From Pseudomonas allokribbensis (GTDB lineage: Bacteria > Pseudomonadota > Gammaproteobacteria > Pseudomonadales > Pseudomonadaceae), in assembly GCF_014863605.1 (NCBI RefSeq), contig NZ_CP062252.1, positions 2,303,001 through 2,367,000 on the forward strand: a stretch of 64,000 bases of DNA, written 5' to 3'. Every line of letters starts with the position of its first letter. Positions within the stretch are counted from its first letter, which is position 1. The notes below the pieces were generated by a model that saw only the letters and a list, made by a program, of their open reading frames with translations, was not told the DNA's origin and did not search any database. Made by a program: the position numbers and the translations under genes. This document shows, piece by piece, positions 1-7,070 of the stretch.

Positions 1-76
1 CTCGTCTGGATTGCAGAACCTCGGGCCCGCCCGGTTCAGTGATTTCGATGCGGGTCATTTCAGTGGGCAACGTCAT
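1..76 (-). CDS. Quinone oxidoreductase, N-terminal fragment (cut by window edge)
   Basis: Only the first 25 codons are in the window, read leftward from an ATG at 76 with a GAGG Shine-Dalgarno about 8 bases upstream. The peptide (MTLPTEMTRIEITEPGGPEV, then LQS) matches the start of zinc-type alcohol dehydrogenase/NADPH:quinone oxidoreductase proteins, whose first beta strand reads RIEITEPGGPEVLQ. A second in-frame ATG seven codons on could be the true start. The catalytic and Rossmann domains lie outside the window, so the family call rests on this short motif only. Confidence 0.6.
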   Translation of the reverse strand, partial: MTLPTEMTRIEITEPGGPEVLQSRR

Positions 77-140
77 TGTCGATTCCTCTTAATACAAGTG
101 ATCAGTAGATGGGAGCGCACTCAGGGCGCAATGATTCCCG

Positions 141-1361
141 TCATTGGGCGCAGCAGCGTTGCTCGACGGAGGAGGGCAGCAGTTTTATGGCGTGCTCAAG
201 TATCAGAGCGATCACAATGGCACCGCCGGCAATCACGAAGAGCAGCACGTGCTGTCCGCCCATGGCGTTGAACAGCGCCGAATAGGCGAATCCGGCCAGC
301 GCCTGAAACGTGGCGAACGACACCGTGGCGCGGCTCCACGCCACCTGTTGGCGATGATGATCCGGCACCAGCTCATGCACCCTTGCCAACGCCAGCGGGA
401 CAATGCCCGGCGGAAACGAACCGAGCACCACCGCCAGCAGCGCCAACGCCAGGAACGAATGCGAAATGGCCAGCAAACCAAGGGTGATCGCCTGGACCAC
501 CAGCACCAGACGAATGCCGGTTCGTGCGCCGAGATGATCGGCGAGAAAGCCATAACTCACCGGCCCGACGATGGCACCCAGACCGTACATGACCCAGATC
601 AGCGCGCCGACGTGCGCCCCGGCGCCCAGTCCACGGGTGACGTAATCCACCAGAAAGACCATGGCCGGCACCAACCCGGCGGCCATGAATGCGTACTGGG
701 CAAACAGCAGATAAACAGCAGACGGTGTCGGCTCGACCGGCTCCACCTGAGCCGTTGCGGTGGTTACATGGGGCAGCTCCGAGGGCCAGCCGAACCAGCT
801 TAATGCCGTCAGCGCCAGCGACAGCGCGCCCAATCCAAGCCAGGTCGCTTGCAGGCCCAGACTCAACAGCAGCGGAACGATCGTGCCCGAGCCGGCGATG
901 CCCAGACCGATGCCGAGGAAAATCGCCCCACTGGCCAGGCCCTTGCGCGCGGCCGGTACATGGGGCAATACGGTCGAGGCAACCAGCACCATGATCGCGC
1001 CTCCCGCGATTCCCGACAGCAGGCGCCAGCCGAAATACCAGCTCACCGACACGGGGTACGCACAGGCGAAAAACGCCACGGTCACCGCCAGCATCATCAG
1101 ACGCAGAGCGTTTCTCTGGGTAAACCTGCGTGCCAGCGGGCGGCCGAGGAGGGCGCCGATCAGGTAACCGACCAGGTTGGCCGCGCCGAGATAGACCACA
1201 TCATGAGCGGAAAACCACTGCGCCTGAATCAGCGAAGGGATCAGCGGCGTGTAGGCGAAACGCGCCAGACCGATGCTGACCAGGCTGGCGCAGAGTCCGG
1301 CGAAGATCGCCAGCCAGACACTCGTGTCCGGACGCTCGGGCAAAGCAGTTGAAGTGTGCAT
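141..1361 (-). CDS. MFS transporter, YbfB/YjiJ type
   Basis: A 406-residue hydrophobic protein with about twelve predicted membrane segments, the usual length for the major facilitator superfamily. The N-terminal segment (GLCASLVSIGLARFAYTPLIP) and the following loop with GRPLARRF are typical of the YbfB/YjiJ branch, inner-membrane transporters of unknown substrate. It is transcribed divergently from the LysR gene that begins about 110 bases away, so that regulator probably controls it. The ATG at 1361 follows an AGGATTG stretch. The family is clear; the substrate cannot be inferred. Confidence 0.85.
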   Translation of the reverse strand: MHTSTALPERPDTSVWLAIFAGLCASLVSIGLARFAYTPLIPSLIQAQWFSAHDVVYLGAANLVGYLIGALLGRPLARRFTQRNALRLMMLAVTVAFFACAYPVSVSWYFGWRLLSGIAGGAIMVLVASTVLPHVPAARKGLASGAIFLGIGLGIAGSGTIVPLLLSLGLQATWLGLGALSLALTALSWFGWPSELPHVTTATAQVEPVEPTPSAVYLLFAQYAFMAAGLVPAMVFLVDYVTRGLGAGAHVGALIWVMYGLGAIVGPVSYGFLADHLGARTGIRLVLVVQAITLGLLAISHSFLALALLAVVLGSFPPGIVPLALARVHELVPDHHRQQVAWSRATVSFATFQALAGFAYSALFNAMGGQHVLLFVIAGGAIVIALILEHAIKLLPSSVEQRCCAQ

Positions 1362-1472
1362 GACGGCAATCCTGTGAAAGGTTTATGGCGCCCAGCATAT
1401 CGGCTATCTTTGCTGCGTTAATGCAGCGAGTTTGCGTGATTGTGATGCGTTTATGCATCAATGGAGAACGGT

Positions 1473-2348
1473 ATGAACTGGGATGACGCACGGGTGTTTC
1501 TTGCGGTTTGCCGCGAGTCGACATTGCGTGGCGCCGCGCGTGTACTGGGCGTGGATCAGGCGACGGTCGGGCGACGCATCACAGCACTGGAAAAGTCGCT
1601 GGGCGCGACCTTGTTTCTGCGCACCTCCGAGGGCTATGCACTGACGGCAGTCGGTGAAGCCGCGCTCAAGTCGGTGGAAAAAATGGAGCATTCGGCGCTG
1701 GAGCTGGAGCGGCGTATCCAGGGCCTGGATGATCGCCTGACCGGCAGTGTGCGAATCAGCACCACCGATTCGCTGGCCATCGATTTCCTGATTCCGGCCA
1801 TTGCGCAGTTACACGAACAGCATCCGGACGTGCGCGTGCACCTGGACGCCTCCACGCAGATCCTCAGCCTGGCCAAACGTGAAGCGGACATCGCGGTGCG
1901 CAATACCCGCCCGGACAACCCGGACCTGATCGCCCGGCGCATCGCGCGCTGGCCGGTGGGGCTGTTTGCCTCGCAGAGCTATGTCGACAGCCATGGCGTG
2001 CCGGCGCCAGGCAGTGCGTTCGAGGGGCATGATCTGGTGGTGTACCAGCCGTATCTGCAAGGCAACAAAGACTTGACCCTGGTGACCGAACCCGTGACTC
2101 GCGGGCGTATCGTCGCCGGTCTGAGCTCCAGTCTGCTGGTACGACGCTCGATTGCCGCCGGACTGGGTGTAGGAGAAATCCCGGTCTACATGGGCGAACG
2201 CGACGGTCTGGTCAGGCTGTGGCCGGAGCGCACGCGTCCGTTGCCTTATGAAGTGTGGCTGGTGACCCACGCGGATTTGCGCCATACCGCGCGGGTCAGG
2301 GTGGTGATCGAGCACATTGTCGAGGCGTTTGCGCTGGAGAATGAGTAG
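1473..2348 (+). CDS. LysR-family transcriptional regulator
   Basis: The N-terminal winged helix (MNWDDARVFLAVCRESTLRG, then AARVLGVDQATVGRRI) and the substrate-binding domain with TGSVRIS at the hinge are classic LysR. I chose the ATG at 1473 rather than the one at 1461 because GGAG lies at 1462-1465, seven bases before it. The Val in DQATVGRR, where many LysR proteins have SAVS, places it in the branch that resembles small cytosolic regulators of MFS or oxidoreductase genes. It is divergent from the MFS gene at 141-1361; autoregulation and control of that gene are inferred. Confidence 0.88.
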   Translation: MNWDDARVFLAVCRESTLRGAARVLGVDQATVGRRITALEKSLGATLFLRTSEGYALTAVGEAALKSVEKMEHSALELERRIQGLDDRLTGSVRISTTDSLAIDFLIPAIAQLHEQHPDVRVHLDASTQILSLAKREADIAVRNTRPDNPDLIARRIARWPVGLFASQSYVDSHGVPAPGSAFEGHDLVVYQPYLQGNKDLTLVTEPVTRGRIVAGLSSSLLVRRSIAAGLGVGEIPVYMGERDGLVRLWPERTRPLPYEVWLVTHADLRHTARVRVVIEHIVEAFALENE

Positions 2349-2388
2349 TCCTTGATGCTGTGTAGGACGGCTACATCAGCTGACGATC

Positions 2389-2450
2389 TTGCCTACAACA
2401 GCGCCAGAATCCGCTGGCTTGTGAGTTTTTTGGCCGGGTCCTATCGTTTC
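2389..2450 (+). repeat. Copy of extragenic leader module
   Basis: This 62-base stretch matches 12321-12383 closely: TTGCCTAC, CGCCAGAATCCGC, GGCTTGTG and the ending GGGTC-TATCGTTTC are shared, with a few scattered differences. At 12.3 kb the same module opens the leader of a DUF6124 gene; here it stands 55-150 bases before a coiled-coil gene and is followed by a small hairpin (CTCAC/GTGAG) in place of the leader's next stem. It is not coding in any convincing frame. Confidence 0.6.
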
Positions 2451-2597
2451 TCACACCCGGAGTGAGCAGGTGAAACCCTCCGAGGTGATCAATCCAGGGA
2501 AGTATTGATAAACGTCAGAGGTGCGGAATTGATTGCAAGGGAAGTCAGCCAATTTCAAGCAAGCGACATGGCCGGGCAAACGGATAGAACTGAGTCT

Positions 2598-3569
2598 ATG
2601 ACCTACATAACGCGAGACGAATTCAGCGCCAGGATCGAAGTCATCGAGACAAGAATCGATGCGCGGATCGAGTCCATGTCCGCCAAGATCGATGGCTTTC
2701 TGACCCAGCAGGCCGAGCGGGACCAGGCACGGCTGGAGGTCGAAAAAAGGCAGGAGCAGGCCCGGCTGGAGCAAAAACGATCCATGGAGGAAGCCCGGTT
2801 CGAGTGGGAGCGGTCTCAGGAGGCGGCGCGGGTGGAGCGGGAGCAGGCTCGGGAGGCGGCGCGGCTGGAGCGGGAGCGGTCTCAAGAGGTGGCGCGGCTG
2901 GAGCAGAAGCGAGAGCAGGAGGCTGCACGGCAGGGATGGGAGAAGGCTCAGGCGGTGGCGCGGCTGGAGCAGAAACGAGAGCAGGAAACTGCGCGGCAGG
3001 AGTGGGAACAGTCTCAGGAGAAGTCGCGCCTTGAGCGGGAGGAGGCTCAGAAGAACGTGTGCCTTGAGCGCGAGCAGGCTCAGGAGAAGGTGCGTCAGGA
3101 GCGGGAGCTGGCTCTGGAAAAAATTCAGCTGGCGCATGAGCAGAATCTGGAAAACCTTCGGCAGGAGCGCTTGAAGGCTCGACTGGGACATGAAAAGGTC
3201 TTGGAGACGGCCCGACAGGAGCGGGAAACCGCTCGGGTCGAGCGAGAGAAAGTCTACGAAAAAGTCAGACTGGAGCAAGAAAAGGCTCACCTGGAACGCG
3301 ACCAGCGTTACGCGGTCATCTCGGCTCGCATGGACAGGTCTCTGGAGCGAATTGACGAAGCAATCAGGCAGGTCTCGACGATCAAGGCGAATTACTGGGC
3401 GGCAACGGCCGTACATTTTCTCGGGATGGTTGCCATACTCGCGGGTTCTTACTACGCGAATCAGGCAAACGTGCTGGTAACGATGCAGACCACCCTGGCC
3501 ATGATCCAGTCGGTGAAAGAGGCTGGGAGTTCCATACCGGCAACGCTGATCACCCTGCCCACGGAATGA
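2598..3569 (+). CDS. Long charged coiled-coil protein with C-terminal membrane segment
   Basis: From the ATG at 2598 (324 residues; an upstream TTG at 2505 or ATG at 2569 would lengthen it) the protein starts MTYITRDEFSARIEVIETRI. About 190 residues of almost uninterrupted Glu/Arg/Gln/Ala-rich helix follow, built from degenerate 14-residue units (pattern LEREQAQE-AR-EQ). Near the C-terminus (YWAATAVHFLGMVAILAGSY) there is one strongly hydrophobic segment, so the helix probably projects from the inner membrane. Similar short Pseudomonas proteins start with the same YITRDEF motif but lack so long a repeat. Function unknown. A terminator follows at once. Confidence 0.7.
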   Translation: MTYITRDEFSARIEVIETRIDARIESMSAKIDGFLTQQAERDQARLEVEKRQEQARLEQKRSMEEARFEWERSQEAARVEREQAREAARLERERSQEVARLEQKREQEAARQGWEKAQAVARLEQKREQETARQEWEQSQEKSRLEREEAQKNVCLEREQAQEKVRQERELALEKIQLAHEQNLENLRQERLKARLGHEKVLETARQERETARVEREKVYEKVRLEQEKAHLERDQRYAVISARMDRSLERIDEAIRQVSTIKANYWAATAVHFLGMVAILAGSYYANQANVLVTMQTTLAMIQSVKEAGSSIPATLITLPTE

Positions 3570-3570
3570 A

Positions 3571-3598
3571 AAACGGCCTTCAACGAAGGCCGTTTTTT
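3571..3598 (+). terminator. Rho-independent terminator
   Basis: Perfect stem AACGGCCTT/AAGGCCGTT with a CAAC loop and a run of six T, directly after the stop of the coiled-coil gene. It also has A residues on the other side and may work for the convergent pirin gene. Confidence 0.85.
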
Positions 3599-3620
3599 GT
3601 GAGCGATGAACACCAGCGAC

Positions 3621-4343
3621 TCATGGCATTTCCGGCAACTCCTGCGGCCGCAGATCAAACACCAGTACTTCGGCATCCTGGCCATTGCTCAGGGTCAGTG
3701 CCTGTTCTTCACGAACCCGCACACCGTCGCCTTCCTTCAACTGCACGCCGTTCAGTTCAACGCTGCCGCGAGCAACATGCACATAGGCGTAGCGGTTTGC
3801 AGGCAGTTCGAGTGTGGCGCTTTCCTGGCCATCGAACAGCCCGGCATACACGCGTGCATCCTGGCGCACTTTGAGCGAGCCGTGGGTGCCTTCGGGCGAG
3901 ATGATCAGTTGCAGGCGACCGCGTTTTTTCTGCTCGCTGAAGTGCTCCTGTTGATAGCGCGGTTTGGCACCACTGACGTCCGGCACGATCCAGATCTGCA
4001 GGAAGTGCACAGGCTTGCTTGCCGAGTGGTTGAACTCGCTGTGGGCCACGCCGCTGCCAGCGCTCATCAGTTGCACATCGCCCGGGCGGATGACTGAGCC
4101 GGTGCCCAGGGTGTCCTTGTGTTCCAGCGCACCTTCGAGCACATAGGAGAAAATCTCCATGTCGCGGTGTGGGTGCTGGCCGAAGCCTTTACCGGCGGCG
4201 ACGCGGTCATCGTTGATCACCAGCAGGTCGGAGAAACCCTGCTCACGCGGGTCGCGGTAACTGGCGAAAGAAAAGGTGTGGAAGGACTTCAACCAGCCAT
4301 GATTGGCCAGACCACGGTCGGAAGCTTTGCGAAGGGTCAGCAT
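3621..4343 (-). CDS. Pirin family protein (YhhW-like)
   Basis: 240 residues, a bicupin of the pirin family. The N-terminal cupin holds the metal ligands in FGQHPHRDMEIFSYVLEG, followed by HSEFN; the C-terminal cupin is the variant form (ELPANRYAYVHVARGSVEL). Pirins of this YhhW type have quercetinase activity in vitro, but the physiological role is usually unknown. The start is well supported by AAGGAG before the ATG. It is divergent from a GlxA-type regulator 213 bases away, a pairing that suggests a stress or electrophile response (inference). Confidence 0.88.
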   Translation of the reverse strand: MLTLRKASDRGLANHGWLKSFHTFSFASYRDPREQGFSDLLVINDDRVAAGKGFGQHPHRDMEIFSYVLEGALEHKDTLGTGSVIRPGDVQLMSAGSGVAHSEFNHSASKPVHFLQIWIVPDVSGAKPRYQQEHFSEQKKRGRLQLIISPEGTHGSLKVRQDARVYAGLFDGQESATLELPANRYAYVHVARGSVELNGVQLKEGDGVRVREEQALTLSNGQDAEVLVFDLRPQELPEMP

Positions 4344-4556
4344 GATGAAATCTCCTTTCAGGACGTTGATTCGTCCGAGTGAGGAGAAGGTTACTGGTTA
4401 CTCTTGGGTGCAATAAGTAGATGAAAATTGAAATACTGTCCCCTCAGGGTTGACAGTTATGTGCGTCAGCTCACGCATTCTTCTCCAACGTTTGCGCTGT
4501 ACTTGGTCATAATGCGCAAACTTATAATCGTTCATTGATTTCAGTGATGTCTGCTC

Positions 4557-5507
4557 ATGAAAACCGTGGCAATGGTGTTGTTTCCCGAGTTTCTTCTGCT
4601 CGATATGGCCGGGCCGCTGGAAGTGTTTTCGGTTGCCAACCGATACCTGAAGCCGGACGCTCATTATCAACTGACGCTTCTGGGCACTGAGCGTGGGCCG
4701 CTGCGCGCCTCCAACGGCGTGCTGGTGCACACAGACCGGCACATCGACGAAGCCAGTGATCGCTATGACCTGCTGTTGGTGCCGGGCGGTCCCGGGGCCT
4801 ACAACGAAAAATGCCCGCCGTTGCTGGCCTGGCTCCAAGGTGCGGTCGGCCGTGCCGAGCGCTACGGTTCGATTTGCACGGGGGCCTTTGTGTTGGGTTA
4901 CGCCGGGTTGCTCGACGGTTATCGCGTGACCACCCACTGGAATTACACCGAACGCTTGATCAAGGGTTTTCCGAACGCGGATGTCGCCACCGACCAGATC
5001 TTTGTCGAGGACCGAAACCTGATCACGTCCGGCGGCGTCACGGCCGGCATCGATCTGGCACTGGCAGTGGTGGCCCGCGATCACGGCAAGAAACTCGCCC
5101 AGGACGTGGCCAAAGTGCTGTTGGTGGTGATGAAGCGTCAGGGCGGTCAGGCGCAATTCAGTCCGCTGATGGCGGCGGTTTCGCCCCAGGAAACGCCCAT
5201 CACCCGGGTACAGAATCACGTTCTGGAACACCTTGAAGAAAGCTTCACCATCGAACGCATGGCAAGCCTTGCGAACATGAGCGCTCGTCATTTCGCCCGG
5301 GTGTTCGCTCGCGAGGTCAACATGACACCTATGGAGTTCCTGCAAAGTGCGCGCATCGATTGCGCTCGCAATCTGCTGGAAACCAGCGATCTGCCGTTGA
5401 AGACGGTGGCCTACAAAAGTGGTTTCGGCAGCGTGCGCCACATGCGTTTTCTGTTCGGCGAAAAGCTCGGGCTGACCCCGGCCCAGTATCGCGAACAGTT
5501 CAGCTAG
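4557..5507 (+). CDS. GlxA-family transcriptional regulator (DJ-1/PfpI + AraC HTH)
   Basis: 316 residues in two parts. Residues 1-175 form a DJ-1/PfpI glutamine-amidotransferase-like fold with the nucleophile elbow Cys107 in YGSICTGAFVLG. Residues 210-316 carry the two helix-turn-helix motifs of AraC proteins (MASLANMSARHFARVF and LKTVAYKSGFGSVRHMRFLF). Such GlxA regulators sense small metabolites through the first domain and bind DNA with the second. No strong ribosome site precedes the ATG. It is divergent from the pirin gene, its most likely target. Confidence 0.88.
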   Translation: MKTVAMVLFPEFLLLDMAGPLEVFSVANRYLKPDAHYQLTLLGTERGPLRASNGVLVHTDRHIDEASDRYDLLLVPGGPGAYNEKCPPLLAWLQGAVGRAERYGSICTGAFVLGYAGLLDGYRVTTHWNYTERLIKGFPNADVATDQIFVEDRNLITSGGVTAGIDLALAVVARDHGKKLAQDVAKVLLVVMKRQGGQAQFSPLMAAVSPQETPITRVQNHVLEHLEESFTIERMASLANMSARHFARVFAREVNMTPMEFLQSARIDCARNLLETSDLPLKTVAYKSGFGSVRHMRFLFGEKLGLTPAQYREQFS

Positions 5508-5597
5508 AGCGATTCTGTCCGTTACACGCACCCGGATGTCCGTGCTGCGCCCCGTGTGACGGTTGTACCGTCATCGTGGCCTGCCAAGATAACGGAC

Positions 5598-7070
5598 ATG
5601 AACAGCCTCAACGAATTGAACTCGGCGTCGGTCCTGCATTTCGGTCCGTACGCGTTCCATTTGCGCCAACGGCTGATCCTCGAAGGGGATCGGCAACTGC
5701 GCATGGGCGGTCGTGCGCTGGACATTCTGCAAGTGTTGGTCGAGCGTGCCGGCCGGGTGGTCAGCAAAGAGCAATTGATCGCGCTGGTATGGCCAACGTC
5801 GGTGGTCGAGGAGATCAATCTGCGGGTGCACATCGCGGCGTTGCGCCGGGCCCTGGGCGATGGCGAGAACGGACAGCGCTACATCGTCAATGTGCCGCAA
5901 TGCGGGTACAGCTTCGTTGCACCGGTGCACGGCGACAGCGTCGCCCAGGTGGTGTTCGAAAGCCTGCAAGCTCCGCAGCACAATCTGCCCGCACGGCTGA
6001 CGCCTGTCACCGGCCGCGATTCATTGGTCGGTGGTCTGGTGCGGCAATTGCCGCTGTCCCGACTGATAACGGTGACGGGACCTGCCGGCGTCGGCAAGAG
6101 CACCGTCGCGCTGAGAGCGGCGGAGTTGTTGCTGCAGCATTTTCGCGATGGCGTCTGGCGGGTGGATTTATCCCTGATCGACGAGCAAACCTCACTCGTC
6201 GATCATCTTTTGCATACCCTCGATATCGATTTCCCCACCCTGGCAACGCGCCACGCTTTGCTGGTGCTGGATAACTGCGACCCTCTGCACGAAGCCTGCC
6301 GGGGCTTGCTGGAGACCTTGCTCGACGCAGCGCCCCGTCTGTCGATCCTGGCCACCAGCCGCGAGCCGTTGCGTCTCGCCCTGGAGGTCCTCCAGCCATT
6401 GCCGCCCCTCACCACGCCTAAAACCTCGGCGCTCAACAGCGTCGACGAGGTCATGGATTATTCGGCGGTGCAACTGTTTGTCAGTCGCGCCCGTGCCCGT
6501 CAACACGGCTTCTGTCTGCGTGAGCAGGATCTGGAAACGGTGCGCGATATCTGTCGACGACTCGACGGCCTTCCGCTGGCGATTGAACTCGCGGCGGCGC
6601 AGATCGACGCACTGGCACTGGTCGGGTTGCAGGCGCAGCTGGATAACGGCCTGCAAGTCTTGAGTCACGGCCGCCGGACCGCCGTGCCACGTCATCAGTC
6701 GATGATGGCCGCACTGGACTGGAGCTATCAACGCTTGAGCGAGCACGAACAACGCGTGCTGCAGCGGTTATCGGTTTTCAAAATGGCGTTCACGCTGGAT
6801 GCCGCCATCGGCGTGATCAGTTGCGTGCAACTGCCACCCTCGACGATGGTGGCTGTCGTTGAACAGTTGGCGGCCAAGTCGTTGCTGACGGTGGATCGAT
6901 CCAGCGGGACGCTGCGTTACCGAATGCTCAATACCACTCGCCGCTATGCCCGTGAGCAACTGGAGCAGGGCGGCGAGCTGGGTGATGTCGAGCGTCGGCA
7001 TGCGCGTTACCTGGGACGCACGCGATCGAACTCACGCCCGCAACTGACTGCGCAATTCGTCGAGCAATAA
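5598..7070 (+). CDS. Winged-helix/NB-ARC-like ATPase regulator, C-terminally truncated
   Basis: 490 residues from the ATG at 5598. An OmpR/CadC-type winged helix comes first (DILQVLVERAGRVVSKEQLI, then LWP-type motifs), followed by a STAND ATPase: P-loop VTGPAGVGKSTVA, Walker B LLVLDNCD, LATSREPLR and the GLPLAIELAAAQ helix, then a winged helix (LDWSYQRLSEHEQRVL). The protein stops just after RRHARYLG. Its paralogue at 7032-9818 continues for about 460 more residues of TPR-like helices. The last 13 codons here lie on the antisense of that neighbour's end, so the gene looks 3'-deleted and may be a non-functional or regulator-only remnant. Confidence 0.75.
   Translation: MNSLNELNSASVLHFGPYAFHLRQRLILEGDRQLRMGGRALDILQVLVERAGRVVSKEQLIALVWPTSVVEEINLRVHIAALRRALGDGENGQRYIVNVPQCGYSFVAPVHGDSVAQVVFESLQAPQHNLPARLTPVTGRDSLVGGLVRQLPLSRLITVTGPAGVGKSTVALRAAELLLQHFRDGVWRVDLSLIDEQTSLVDHLLHTLDIDFPTLATRHALLVLDNCDPLHEACRGLLETLLDAAPRLSILATSREPLRLALEVLQPLPPLTTPKTSALNSVDEVMDYSAVQLFVSRARARQHGFCLREQDLETVRDICRRLDGLPLAIELAAAQIDALALVGLQAQLDNGLQVLSHGRRTAVPRHQSMMAALDWSYQRLSEHEQRVLQRLSVFKMAFTLDAAIGVISCVQLPPSTMVAVVEQLAAKSLLTVDRSSGTLRYRMLNTTRRYAREQLEQGGELGDVERRHARYLGRTRSNSRPQLTAQFVEQ

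Noticed and set aside
4398..5531. A 377-residue minus-strand frame opposite the GlxA-type regulator
   Set aside because: Shadow of a clear DJ-1/AraC gene; product has no domain.
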